DNA of 39,342 nucleotides from Spirochaetales bacterium (GCA_016935695.1 JAFGQL010000069.1:1-39342), one strand, 5' to 3'. Counted from the stretch's first letter, positions 22,673-31,414 are shown. Numbers and translations: made by a program. Notes: generated by a model from the sequence alone, not told the origin.

Positions 22673-23952
22673 AATAGCGAAACGCCGCGGGGATACGCGG
22701 GGACATCAAAATACCGGCAGAGGGTCTGGGTCATGTCGAAAAATCCCTTGCGAATGCCAACGCCCCCCGGCGCGAGCGGTTCCGGGTCTTTCCGCCTTCC
22801 GTTTCCATTGAATCCGCGGGTCTGTCCTCCTGAAGCAGCTTCTCCCAGGGGGTCCTCCGGCTGCCCGGGCACGGGCAGCACATTGTCCTTGACGAACGCG
22901 AGGACGGGCACATATTCCCTGGTATGGTCGGTCCCCGGGAATGTGGGGTCGCAGCCGTGGTCGGCAGTAATGACGAGGAGATCGCCCGTATCGAGCCTGT
23001 CGATAAACCTTTCGACGGCGGTCGAAATTTCGTCCACCTTTTGGGCATAGCCCTCAGGATCGCGCCGGTGCCCCGAAATCATGTCGGTATCGACAAGGTT
23101 CACGAAGATGAACCGGTCAAGATCGCTTTTCTCTCCGATGAGCTCATCCACCCGTTCAAGGCAGGCGGTATTCCCCTTGTCATGATAACTGTGGACGATC
23201 CCCGATTCATTGAAAATATCGCCGATCTTTCCTACGGCGGCGGTATCGATGCCATAGGAGAGCAGATGATCAATGATTGTCGGCTCAGGCAGCGGGAGTG
23301 AAAAATCTTTCCGGTTTTTGGTCCGCAGGAACGAACCGGGATTTCCCAGGAAAGGCCTGGCGATAACCCTGCCGACATTAAAGCGGTCGCCAATGTCCCG
23401 GGCGATCCGGCAGTAATCATACAGTTCATCAAGTGGCACAATTTCCTCATGGGCCGCAATCTGAAACACCGAATCGGCCGAGGTGTAGCAGATGAGATTT
23501 CCGGTTTCCATATGCTCCCTGCCAAAGTCCTCAATAATGACGGTACCCGAGGCCGCGCAATTGCCCAGGACTTTCCTGCCTGAACGCCTTTCAAACTCGG
23601 CAACCATTTCCTGGGGAAAACTCGGGTACGCTGGATCGAAAGTCTGAAAAGGTGCATCCAGCCGGATACCCGCGAGTTCCCAATGGCCAGTGTTCGTGTC
23701 CTTACCCGGTGACAGCTCTTCCATGATACCCCAGAACGCCGAAGGTTCCGGCACGGCCTCGCACCCCGGCATGGGATGGCCGTTGATTCCCCCCGCGTTG
23801 CCAAGACCCATCTGTTTGAGGGCGTCCCATTTGGGACCAGGTACCCGTTCGCATATATGGCCGGCGGTATGTGCTCCTTCATCTCCGAATGCCCGGGCAT
23901 CGGGGAGCGCTCCAATGCCGAAACTGTCTATTACCAGAACGAGTGCTTTCAT
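22669..23952 (-). CDS. deoB: Phosphopentomutase with an inserted loop
   Basis: Interconverts (deoxy)ribose-1-phosphate and -5-phosphate in nucleoside salvage. It belongs to the alkaline-phosphatase-like metal enzymes. Metal ligands are visible: Asp9 (VIDSFGIG), the phosphothreonine loop GKDTNTGHWELAG, NLVDTDMISGHRRD, and ITADHGCDPTFPGTDHTREY. Bacterial DeoB is usually ~390-410 residues. This one has 427 because residues ~358-396, between VLAFVKDN and GIRKGFFDM, are a Gly/Pro/Asn-rich loop where relatives have about ten residues. The frame is intact through the insertion. The -10 TATATT lies 6 bp before the ATG. DeoA, which makes its substrate, is at 37105-38406 rather than adjacent. Confidence 0.95.
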   Translation of the reverse strand: MKALVLVIDSFGIGALPDARAFGDEGAHTAGHICERVPGPKWDALKQMGLGNAGGINGHPMPGCEAVPEPSAFWGIMEELSPGKDTNTGHWELAGIRLDAPFQTFDPAYPSFPQEMVAEFERRSGRKVLGNCAASGTVIIEDFGREHMETGNLICYTSADSVFQIAAHEEIVPLDELYDYCRIARDIGDRFNVGRVIARPFLGNPGSFLRTKNRKDFSLPLPEPTIIDHLLSYGIDTAAVGKIGDIFNESGIVHSYHDKGNTACLERVDELIGEKSDLDRFIFVNLVDTDMISGHRRDPEGYAQKVDEISTAVERFIDRLDTGDLLVITADHGCDPTFPGTDHTREYVPVLAFVKDNVLPVPGQPEDPLGEAASGGQTRGFNGNGRRKDPEPLAPGGVGIRKGFFDMTQTLCRYFDVPAYPRGVSLF

Positions 23953-23958
23953 ATGTTC

Positions 23959-23987
23959 AATATACAGGCACAGGACAGTGACTGCAA
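23959..23987 (-). promoter_or_regulatory. Promoter of deoB, leaderless geometry
   Basis: -35 TTGCAG (23987-23982), 17-bp spacer, -10 TATATT (23964-23959). Six bp separate the -10 from the ATG, so the mRNA should begin at the start codon. No Shine-Dalgarno is present. Confidence 0.65.
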
Positions 23988-24022
23988 CGAAAACCGGGGA
24001 TGATCAAGAATCCGATTTTGTG

Positions 24023-24032
24023 TACACTTGTA
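24023..24032 (+). promoter_or_regulatory. TACACTTGTA operator/-10 overlap before the second GH3
   Basis: The same 10-mer as at 5995-6004. Its first six bases, TACACT, could serve as the -10 (start predicted near 24035). A repressor bound here would block polymerase directly. If translation began at the upstream ATG (24000) this site would be coding, so the site favours the ATG at 24036. Confidence 0.45.
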
Positions 24033-24035
24033 TCC

Positions 24036-26225
24036 ATGGACTATCAAAACCCGGCTCTGCCTGTTCACCAGCGTGTGAACGACCTTATCACCCGCATGAC
24101 ATTGGAAGAAAAAATCGGTCAGATGATGCAGCTCCCCGCGAATGAAAACGGCAACATGGACAAGCTGGAAGAAATGCACATCGGCTCGTACCTCCATATC
24201 ACCAACGACCAGATGGAAGCCCTGCAGAAGCGCGCCCGGGCCACCCGCCTCGGGATACCGCTTATTTTCGGCATCGACGCGATCCACGGCCACTGCTTCG
24301 AGAACAACGGCACCGTGTTTCCTACCCAGCTGGCCATGTCCTGCTCCTGGAATCCGGAACTCATTACACAGGCCGCGCGGGTTACCGCAAAGGAAGTGAG
24401 GGCAACAGGCATCCACTGGACCTTTTCTCCCGTACTCTGCGTCGGCAGGGATATGCGCTGGGGCCGGGTGAACGAAACTTTTGGCGAGGACCCCTTTATC
24501 ATCGGAGAGCTCGCGTCTGCCATGATAAAGGGGTATCAGGGTGATACCCTCGCAAGTGATGACAGCATTCTGGCCTGTGCGAAACATTTCGCGGGGTACG
24601 GCGACACTCTGGGCGGCCGTGATGCCTACGAAGCCGATACCTCGAAACGCAAACTTCTGACCCTGTTCCTGCCCCCCTTCGAACGGGTGGTCAAGGAAGG
24701 CTGCGGCAGTCTGATGACCGCCTACCACGCCATTGACGGCGTTCCCTGCACGGCGAACGCCTGGCTGCTGCGGGAAACCGCCAAAGAACAATGGGGTCTT
24801 GACGGGTTTATCGTCACCGACTGGGACAATGTCGGAGCCATGCACACCCGGCAGATGGCGGCGGCTACCTTGCGCGAATCGACGAAACGCGCCATCCTTG
24901 CCGGCAATGACATGATCATGAACACGCCGCTCTTTTACCAATACGCCCTCGAACTGGTGAGAAAAGGCGAGATTGATGAACGCCTGATCGACGACAGCGT
25001 AAAAAGGATACTCGCCGCGAAATTCCGCCTGGGGCTGTTTGACGAAAAACGCGACAGGGCGGGGGCACAGGCTGTCCTGGGGACAAAGGAACACCTTGAG
25101 GTTTCCCTGGAGGCATCAGCCCAGTCCCTGGTCATGGTGAAAAACCAGGGCATACTTCCAGTAGACACACACAGAGTACAGCGCATTCTCCTTGTCGGGC
25201 CGAATGCCGACGACATCGTTGCCCAGCTCGGAGACTGGTCCTTCAGGTCGCATCAGCTGCACAAGGACGACGATACCTTTCACTCCGACCATGGGGTAAC
25301 CCTGCTCAAAGGGCTGCAGGACGAGTGCGCGGGAAGAGGCATCACCCTTGAGTACATCAAAGGTGCCGACACCGTAGATGCGGATGTGGACCAGACACAG
25401 GAAGCAGCTTCGGCGGCAAAGAAAGCAGACCTCGTTATCGCCTGCGTCGGCGACAGCCTGGAACGCTGGGGTGAATACAAGGACAGAGCAGACCTGAACC
25501 TTTCCGGAAACCAGCAAAAGCTTCTGGAAGCCGTCCAGGCCGCGGGCAAGCCTTTCGTTACCGTTCTGATGACGAGTAAGCCCCTCTCTGTTCCCTGGAT
25601 CAAGGAACACTCGGACTGCGTGTTCATCGCGTTCAACCCCGGACTTTTCGGTGGAAAGGTCATCGCAAAAGCCATCTTCGGTGAACTGAACCCCCAGGGG
25701 AAACTCACCGTGTCCTTTCCTTACCATGTGGGCCAGCAGCCGGTGTACTACAGCAGATACGCGGGCTGGCATACCCAGAATTCCACAGACCGGCCGGGGG
25801 ACAGCGGCTACATTGATCTCCCGCGAGAGCCTTTATGGGCCTTCGGGGAAGGGATGGGATACGCGCCTTTTTCATACGGCAAACTTGTCCTGGATAAGAA
25901 AGAACTGGAAAAAGGCGAACCTTTGACCGGCAGCGTGGACGTTACCAACACCGGCACCTGTGAAGGGGTCGAGATTGTCCAGGTATATGTAAACGACATC
26001 TATTCGTCGGTAACCACTCCCGTCAAGGAGCTCAAGACCTTCCGGCGGGTAGGCCTCAAACCGGGAGAGACCCGTACCGTCGGCTTTTCCGTTCCCTACG
26101 ATGCCTTGAGCCTGGTGGACGAACACCTTGTACGCAGGGTGGAACCGGGAGAATTCGAACTGATGGCGGGTTCGTCCTCCAGGGACGTGGATCTTTTGAA
26201 AGAACGTTTCACGGTAAAGGGCTGA
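24036..26225 (+). CDS. GH3 beta-glucosidase (BglX-like), cytoplasmic
   Basis: 729-residue family 3 beta-glucosidase. Typical blocks are MTLEEKIGQMMQ, LGIPLIFGIDAIHGH, TFSPVLCVGRDMRWGR.NETFGEDP, ACAKHFAGYG and the nucleophile Asp262 in FIVTDWDNVG. The second domain has CVGDSLERWGE and GELNPQGKLTVSFPY. A fibronectin-III-like domain ends the protein (VDVTNTGTCEGVEIVQVYV). There is no signal peptide, so it hydrolyses imported cello- or gentio-type oligosaccharides in the cytoplasm. An ATG at 24000 would add 12 residues unlike the family N-terminus; MDYQNPALPVHQRVNDLI begins like relatives. It is divergent from deoB with only 80 bp between. Predicted to share a regulator with the first GH3. Confidence 0.93.
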   Translation: MDYQNPALPVHQRVNDLITRMTLEEKIGQMMQLPANENGNMDKLEEMHIGSYLHITNDQMEALQKRARATRLGIPLIFGIDAIHGHCFENNGTVFPTQLAMSCSWNPELITQAARVTAKEVRATGIHWTFSPVLCVGRDMRWGRVNETFGEDPFIIGELASAMIKGYQGDTLASDDSILACAKHFAGYGDTLGGRDAYEADTSKRKLLTLFLPPFERVVKEGCGSLMTAYHAIDGVPCTANAWLLRETAKEQWGLDGFIVTDWDNVGAMHTRQMAAATLRESTKRAILAGNDMIMNTPLFYQYALELVRKGEIDERLIDDSVKRILAAKFRLGLFDEKRDRAGAQAVLGTKEHLEVSLEASAQSLVMVKNQGILPVDTHRVQRILLVGPNADDIVAQLGDWSFRSHQLHKDDDTFHSDHGVTLLKGLQDECAGRGITLEYIKGADTVDADVDQTQEAASAAKKADLVIACVGDSLERWGEYKDRADLNLSGNQQKLLEAVQAAGKPFVTVLMTSKPLSVPWIKEHSDCVFIAFNPGLFGGKVIAKAIFGELNPQGKLTVSFPYHVGQQPVYYSRYAGWHTQNSTDRPGDSGYIDLPREPLWAFGEGMGYAPFSYGKLVLDKKELEKGEPLTGSVDVTNTGTCEGVEIVQVYVNDIYSSVTTPVKELKTFRRVGLKPGETRTVGFSVPYDALSLVDEHLVRRVEPGEFELMAGSSSRDVDLLKERFTVKG

Positions 26226-26282
26226 AATCCCCGGGCATGCAGTACCGCCTGTTAAAAATTTAAAAGGAAAACGGAAAAATTC

Positions 26283-26311
26283 TTGACAAAATGCATTTCA
26301 CGAGGTATGTT
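26283..26311 (+). promoter_or_regulatory. Promoter of the tetR gene
   Basis: -35 TTGACA (26283-26288), 17-bp spacer, -10 TATGTT (26306-26311). Upstream, 26252-26282 is A/T-rich (TTAAAAATTTAA and A-runs) and could act as an UP element. The operator 26311-26326 overlaps the -10 end and start site. Confidence 0.7.
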
Positions 26312-26326
26312 TGTTATCGTTAACTA
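26311..26326 (+). promoter_or_regulatory. TetR-family operator, site 1
   Basis: TTGTTATC-GTTAACTA: right half GTTAACTA, left half complementary at 6 of 8 positions. It shares CGTTAACTA with site 2 (26944-26959). Its position over the -10 and start region of the regulator's own promoter suggests autorepression. Confidence 0.6.
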
Positions 26327-26344
26327 ACTAACCAGGAGGCAGAC

Positions 26345-26920
26345 ATGCGGACCCCGCGCCAACACGAACTCCTCTCGGCGGCAGTCGCCATCGTTGCGGA
26401 GGAAGGATTCAGCAAATTGACCATCCGCCGGCTCGCAGAGGCCGTGGGGGTAACCGAACCGGCCGTCTACCGGCACTTTTCCAGCAAGAAGAACCTTCTT
26501 GAAGCCATCCTGGAAGAACTCCAGCTGGCAGTTGCACCCCATTTCCAGCGCCTTTCGCATCCAGAAGAAAGCGCCGAAACCCTCATGAACAGATTTGTCC
26601 GCGGTCTTTTTACGGAACTGCATGCAAAGCCTGCGTTTGCTCCCCTGGTGTTTTCCGAAGAAGCCTTCCATGCCGACCCCGAGCTCAAGCCCATGATATT
26701 GGACATGATGAGCGGCAATCTTTCGGCCCTCAGTTCATCCTTCGCCAGTCTGCAGCAGCGCGGTTTATTGAGACAGGATGTATCTGCACACGACATGGCA
26801 ATGATCACCATGGGCAGCATACGCCTCACTGTCACCCGTTTCATCCTGAGCGGAAAACCCGGTCTTCTCACCGATCAGGCGGAGGCACTGTCATCCCTGC
26901 TGGTACGGCTTCTCAGTTGA
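26345..26920 (+). CDS. TetR/AcrR-family repressor of the export operon
   Basis: 191 residues. The N-terminal helix-turn-helix is plain (LTIRRLAEAVGVTEPAVYRHFSSKKNLLEAIL), and the rest is a helical ligand/dimerisation domain of normal size. A ribosome site CAGGAGG precedes the ATG. It lies upstream of, and in the same direction as, the MMPL pump operon, the usual place for a local repressor sensing a pump substrate. Two matching palindromes flank the gene, one on its own promoter and one before the pump gene. The inducer is unknown; a lipophilic compound would fit the pump class. Confidence 0.92.
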   Translation: MRTPRQHELLSAAVAIVAEEGFSKLTIRRLAEAVGVTEPAVYRHFSSKKNLLEAILEELQLAVAPHFQRLSHPEESAETLMNRFVRGLFTELHAKPAFAPLVFSEEAFHADPELKPMILDMMSGNLSALSSSFASLQQRGLLRQDVSAHDMAMITMGSIRLTVTRFILSGKPGLLTDQAEALSSLLVRLLS

Positions 26921-26943
26921 ATATTTTTTTTTGAAGTGAAAGT

Positions 26944-26959
26944 TAGTGAACGTTAACTA
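26944..26959 (+). promoter_or_regulatory. TetR-family operator, site 2, before the pump gene
   Basis: TAGTGAAC-GTTAACTA is a 16-bp palindrome with one mismatched pair. A candidate promoter TTGAAG (26931-26936)-17-TAACTA (26954-26959) runs through it. GGAGG (26964-26968) and the pump ATG (26973) follow directly. Confidence 0.65.
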
Positions 26960-26972
26960 TATTGGAGGTACA

Positions 26973-29333
26973 ATGAACAACATCCTGGACACTGCTGCAC
27001 GAAAACCCCTGCTCCTTCTTGTGGCCGTCATAAGCCTGGGCGCGGTCTTTGTTGCGGCCATTGGCAGGAATGCCCGCCTGGAGACAGACCTGGACAAATA
27101 CATGCCCGGTAACCATCCCGCCTTTGTATTCAGCGACGAGGCTGAAGACCTGTTCGGAATCGAGGACGGTGTGCTCTTCGTGATTGAGCATCCCCACACC
27201 ATTTTCAACCCGGCGTCCCTGGAGAAGATCAGGGACATCACCGAGGCACTTCCCCGGGAATTCGACGAAATTGACAGCGGTGATATTACGTCCCTGTTTA
27301 CCGCAGAAAACATCAGCGCCGATGAGTGGGGATTAACTGTCGAAAGCTTCTATTCAGACATTCCCCAATCCGGTGAAAGCCTTGCCGCTCTGAAATCCGC
27401 GGTAGAGGGTAACAGCATGGTCCACGGCAGGATTGTGAGCCTGGACAGCCGATCCGCCCTCGTGGTGGCAGAAATGGATAACGAGGAATTTACCCCGGCC
27501 TTCTACGGCGAGCTTTTGGAATTCGCCAAAGGATGGGAAGGCCCGGAGAAAATACATATAGCCGGGAGGCCTGTGGTAGAAGGGGAGCTCACCCGCCTCG
27601 GACCTAAGGACATGAGCCGGATGGCCCCCCTGGTACTGGCGCTCATGACGGTCATCCTGCTGTTTTTACTGCGCAACCTCCGGCATACCGTCCTCAATCT
27701 GCTGATTGTGCTCTTCGGTGTCCTTTCGGCCTTCGGATTCATGGCCCTGTTCAACGTCCCGGTTTACAGCGTCAGCATCATGATTCCTGTGATGCTCATA
27801 GCCATTGGGGTTGCAGACGGCATTCATCTGCATAACACCATCCACTACTACATACAAGAAGATCCTCTTATAACGCCTGATGACCTGGTGGCAAAAACCA
27901 TGAAGGCCATGACCCGGCCGGTAATTATGACCTCGGTAACCACTGCCGTGGGCTTTGTGTCACTCATGACCAGCCAGGTTCTGCCGGTCCGGTATTTCGG
28001 TCTGTTCACCGCCGTCGGCGTAATGATGGAAATGTTGATGGCCCTGCTGCTCTTCCCGGCAAGCATATACCTGTTTGGGGTCCCGAGAATTCGGTCAAAA
28101 AAGGAGGACCAAAAAACGGCGGCTGAACCAGGAACAGGGTTCACGGCAAAGGCGGGCAATTTCCTGATATCCCGCACCCCGATCGTCATCGTCCTCGGCA
28201 TCGCCGTCTTCGCTCTGGCCGCGGCGGGAACATCCCGGGTGTGGATAGACACAAGCTTTCTGGCAAATTTCCAGGATGAAAGCCCTGTTGTCCGGACCGA
28301 TGCCTTCGTGAACAGCCATTTCGGCGGAACATCCAGCCTGAATATCGTTCTTAAAGGCAGTGAACCTGACACCTTCAAGGAACCGGAAGTATTGAGGCTC
28401 ATGGATTCGCTGCAGCAGGAGGTTGAAAACAATCCCCTCGTGGGCGGCAGCTTCTCCCTGACCGACTACATGCAGCGGATGCACAGGGTGATGCACGCCG
28501 GCAATCCCGCATACGATACAATTCCCGAGACGAAAGACATGGTTGCACAGTATCTGCTCCTGTACGAAATGTCCGGGGACCCGGACAACCTGAACAAGGT
28601 TGCAGACTATGATTACCTGACTGCAAACATGACGTTCCAGCTCAAGAGTGACAGCTCAACCCTGATCGAAGAAATCATCTCCATTGTTGCACCTTACACA
28701 CAGGATTTTGATGACCTTGGTATTGAGCTCAAATACGCAGGCAGCGGTTACAAGTCCTTCGTATTTGCCGACTTGCTGCTCGAAGGCCAGCTTATGAGCC
28801 TGCTGCTTTCCTTCGGAATCGTGGCCCTGCTTCTGACTGCCATGTTCAGGAACCTCCTTGTCGGCCTTGCGGGAACCATCCCCATAACCATTACCGCAAT
28901 GATCAATTTCGGCACCATGGGACTTCTGGGCATCCCATTAAGCGCGTCTACGGCAATCATATCGGGGATAGCAATCGGCATTGGTGTGGATTACGCGATT
29001 CACTTCATAGAGCATTACCGGAGCTCCCGCCGGGAAGGCATGTCACCGGATGCGTCTGCGCTTCACACCCTTTCAAAAACAGGGAGGGCAATTGTCTACA
29101 ACGCAATCGCCGTAATGGGCGGTTTCGCCGTCCTTCTCGTAAGCGCATTCCCTCCCAACAGGCAGGTTGGAGGCCTCGTTGCCCTTAACATGGCAGCCAG
29201 CGCCCTCGGGACCCTTACCGTTCTTTTGGCGGTGATACGGCTGATCGATATCAAGGGAAAATTCCTTCGCCCCGGCGTGAGACATGACCCGGAACAAGAT
29301 AAGGGAAAAAATAATACCTTTAAGGAGTATTGA
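26973..29333 (+). CDS. MMPL/RND-superfamily inner-membrane exporter
   Basis: 786-residue pump with the two-fold RND plan: TM1 (PLLLLVAVISLGAVFVAAIG), a large periplasmic domain (~35-215), TM2-6, a second TM7/periplasmic/TM8-12 repeat. The paired functional motifs are GVADGIHLHNTIHYY in the first half and GIGVDYAIHFIEHYRSS in the second, with the acidic residue used for proton coupling. The length fits MMPL/HpnN-type lipid exporters rather than ~1040-residue drug pumps. An upstream GTG at 26946 would put the TetR operator inside the gene; the ATG at 26973 has GGAGG 5 bp away. Two envelope partners follow immediately, suggesting lipid or hydrophobic cargo moved towards the outer membrane. Confidence 0.92.
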   Translation: MNNILDTAARKPLLLLVAVISLGAVFVAAIGRNARLETDLDKYMPGNHPAFVFSDEAEDLFGIEDGVLFVIEHPHTIFNPASLEKIRDITEALPREFDEIDSGDITSLFTAENISADEWGLTVESFYSDIPQSGESLAALKSAVEGNSMVHGRIVSLDSRSALVVAEMDNEEFTPAFYGELLEFAKGWEGPEKIHIAGRPVVEGELTRLGPKDMSRMAPLVLALMTVILLFLLRNLRHTVLNLLIVLFGVLSAFGFMALFNVPVYSVSIMIPVMLIAIGVADGIHLHNTIHYYIQEDPLITPDDLVAKTMKAMTRPVIMTSVTTAVGFVSLMTSQVLPVRYFGLFTAVGVMMEMLMALLLFPASIYLFGVPRIRSKKEDQKTAAEPGTGFTAKAGNFLISRTPIVIVLGIAVFALAAAGTSRVWIDTSFLANFQDESPVVRTDAFVNSHFGGTSSLNIVLKGSEPDTFKEPEVLRLMDSLQQEVENNPLVGGSFSLTDYMQRMHRVMHAGNPAYDTIPETKDMVAQYLLLYEMSGDPDNLNKVADYDYLTANMTFQLKSDSSTLIEEIISIVAPYTQDFDDLGIELKYAGSGYKSFVFADLLLEGQLMSLLLSFGIVALLLTAMFRNLLVGLAGTIPITITAMINFGTMGLLGIPLSASTAIISGIAIGIGVDYAIHFIEHYRSSRREGMSPDASALHTLSKTGRAIVYNAIAVMGGFAVLLVSAFPPNRQVGGLVALNMAASALGTLTVLLAVIRLIDIKGKFLRPGVRHDPEQDKGKNNTFKEY

Positions 29334-29334
29334 T

Positions 29335-30120
29335 ATGAAACAGACAACTATTGGTTCAATGATTTTTTTGTTGTGCGCCGCAGCAGGCTTAACCGGGCTT
29401 CATGCCCAGATCAGCGGCCAGGACGTGATGCAGAATGTGTACAACCGCCCGACAGGGGCGAACATGACGGCCGGTCTGGTCATGACCATAACCAACTCCC
29501 GCGGGGCCACACGCGAGAGGAGCATTACCCAGTACAGTCTTGATGCCGGAACGACAGAAAAGAAGATCATGTTCTTTACGGAACCGGCTGATGTCCGGGA
29601 CACCAGTTTCATGACCTGGTCCTGGGACGACGGCCGCGATGATGATCAGTGGATATACCTGCCAGCACTGAAAAGGGTAAAACGGATAAACTCAGACAGC
29701 AAGAACGACTCCTTCATGGGTTCTGACTTCACCTACGATGATCTCGGCGACCGCCACCCTTCGGAAGACACCCATAAAATTCTGAGAGAGGAAACCTGTA
29801 ACGGGCAGGAATGCTATGTCATAGAGAGCATCCCTGTGGAGGGAACCGATGTCATTTCGAAAACTGTCACATGGATAATCAAGGATACATGGGTAGGCCT
29901 GAAAAAGGAATACTACGACAGCAAGGGTGCCATCTTCAAAGAGCTGACAATCAACAATTTTGAGAAGATTGACGGTTACTGGGTCATTACCGATATGGTC
30001 ATGGAAGACCTCGGCCGGGGAAGTTCAACCAGGATAGAAATGAACAACGTCAGCTTCAGCATTTCCCTGAGCGACAGTTTCTTCTCTGAACGCCAAATGC
30101 GAATGGGACCCAGGCGATAA
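29335..30120 (+). CDS. LolA-like outer-membrane lipoprotein-sorting family protein
   Basis: 261 residues with a signal peptide (MIFLLCAAAGLTGLHA, cleavage likely before QISGQ). The mature part resembles the LolA/LolB-like beta-cup family that accompanies MMPL pumps: MTAGLVMTITNSRGATRERSI, WIYLPALKRVKRI, and FMGSDFTYDDLGDR near the middle. These proteins are thought to bind lipid in the periplasm. The ATG sits one base after the pump stop, with AAGGAG 8 bp upstream, so translation is tightly linked. Cargo carrier between the pump and the outer-membrane protein is the natural inference. Confidence 0.88.
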   Translation: MKQTTIGSMIFLLCAAAGLTGLHAQISGQDVMQNVYNRPTGANMTAGLVMTITNSRGATRERSITQYSLDAGTTEKKIMFFTEPADVRDTSFMTWSWDDGRDDDQWIYLPALKRVKRINSDSKNDSFMGSDFTYDDLGDRHPSEDTHKILREETCNGQECYVIESIPVEGTDVISKTVTWIIKDTWVGLKKEYYDSKGAIFKELTINNFEKIDGYWVITDMVMEDLGRGSSTRIEMNNVSFSISLSDSFFSERQMRMGPRR

Positions 30121-30138
30121 CAGGAAAAGGAGGAGAGC

Positions 30139-31323
30139 ATGGGGAATTTACCTTTCATAAGAAAATTGATGTGGGGGCTATGTGCCGCTTTTATAACCCT
30201 GGGAAACGCGGCAGCAGGCGACATTGAGCTGAGCGGCATGCTCCGCAGCTACGGCGGCGCCCGGTTACAGGAATACGACATACCCGTCACCGAGCAGACC
30301 GTTGACATAAGCCTGAAAGGTTGGGGTACGGCAACACAAATTTATGTAAACCCCTACGCCTACCTGGACAGCAATGGTGTACCGGAACTTGGCATCAGGG
30401 AAGCATACATAGACCTCTATCTGCCCTTCGCAGACCTGAGGATCGGAAAACAGGCGATAGTATGGGGTACTGCCGAAGGCGTGTTCATTACCGATATAGT
30501 GAGCCCCCAGGATATGCGGTCCTTCATCCTGGCCGATTTCCGTGAAATACGCATGGGCATACCGGCCCTGAAAGCGGACTATTACGCCGGAGACTTTACC
30601 ATCGAAGCAGTCTGGGTGCCCCGCTTCGTCCCCTCTGCCCTCCCCGACCCGGGTTCCATCTGGTACAAACCGGAGATGAATATGCTGAGCACTGCCGCTG
30701 CTCCGTCAGACGGTCTGTCAAACAGCGAAATCTTCGGCAACATCAGTTATTTCGGTTCCGGACTGAACGCCGAAATCATGGCGGGATACGCCTGGGACGA
30801 TTATCCGGTGCAGGTATCCCCGGGAACCTTTGCCTACCGGCGCTACACCGTTGCAGGCGGAAGCCTGAGTACAACCCTTGCTTCTGTAGTAATACGGACC
30901 GAGGCGGCGGTCTACCTGAACCGCGGATTCACCTATACACCCCCCCGGCCCATGGATGAGCATCACCAGCTTCAGGGTCTTGCAGGAATAGACTGGAACC
31001 TGTGGGGGATCGATATGTCGGCACAGTACATAGCAGGCTACATTTTTGACCACAATGACAGCATGGTAGAAAAAGAACTGACACACACCGGGACATTCAG
31101 AGTAAGGGACAGTTTTCTTTCGGAAACCCTGCACGTTGAGATGTTTGTCTACTTAGGAGCCGATCCCTGGGACGCGCTGCTGCGGCCTTCCATCACCTAC
31201 GCTGTTGAGGACAGTGTGGAGCTGGAGGTCGGCGCCGAGGTTTTTATTGGGGATGAGGCCGGGAAATTCGGCCGCTACAGCAGCAACTCTCTGGGCTTTG
31301 CATCTCTGCGCTGGTATTTCTAG
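30139..31323 (+). CDS. Outer-membrane beta-barrel protein of the export operon (DUF1302-like)
   Basis: 394 residues with a signal peptide ending near NAAA-GDIEL, then alternating beta-strand sequence to a terminal aromatic residue (LGFASLRWYF), the classic barrel end. The stretch LRIGKQAIVWGTAEGVFITDIVSP resembles the GKQ-V-WG core of DUF1302-type proteins, which are often found with MMPL pumps and LolA- or DUF1329-like partners. AGGAGG precedes the ATG, 18 bp after the previous stop. It probably forms the outer-membrane component that receives the cargo. Confidence 0.83.
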   Translation: MGNLPFIRKLMWGLCAAFITLGNAAAGDIELSGMLRSYGGARLQEYDIPVTEQTVDISLKGWGTATQIYVNPYAYLDSNGVPELGIREAYIDLYLPFADLRIGKQAIVWGTAEGVFITDIVSPQDMRSFILADFREIRMGIPALKADYYAGDFTIEAVWVPRFVPSALPDPGSIWYKPEMNMLSTAAAPSDGLSNSEIFGNISYFGSGLNAEIMAGYAWDDYPVQVSPGTFAYRRYTVAGGSLSTTLASVVIRTEAAVYLNRGFTYTPPRPMDEHHQLQGLAGIDWNLWGIDMSAQYIAGYIFDHNDSMVEKELTHTGTFRVRDSFLSETLHVEMFVYLGADPWDALLRPSITYAVEDSVELEVGAEVFIGDEAGKFGRYSSNSLGFASLRWYF

Positions 31324-31357
31324 TACGGAAGAATAAGGAACCAAGGCCCTTTGCTTG

Positions 31358-31373
31358 TGGCCCAACGGGGCCA
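31358..31373 (+). other. Stem-loop between the barrel gene and the cupin gene
   Basis: TGGCCC-AACG-GGGCCA is a perfect 6-bp stem with a 4-nt loop, 35 bp past the barrel stop and 40 bp before the cupin ATG. Without a T-run it may only partly terminate, letting the cupin-permease genes be expressed at a lower level than the pump. Confidence 0.4.
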
Positions 31374-31414
31374 AGGAAGCATTACAGATGTATATAACAC
31401 AAGGAGAAACCATT

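Noticed and set aside
23949-25094. 381-codon minus-strand frame opposite the second GH3 gene
   Set aside because: It lies antisense to conserved GH3 blocks, has no recognisable motif and overlaps the deoB start. It is a shadow of the real gene.
26924-26932. Run of nine T after tetR as a terminator
   Set aside because: No GC-rich stem precedes it. It is more likely a promoter-flanking A/T tract next to the TTGAAG -35 of the pump gene.
26946-26972. Upstream GTG start for the MMPL pump
   Set aside because: It would place the TetR operator and the GGAGG site inside the coding region; the ATG at 26973 has correct spacing.
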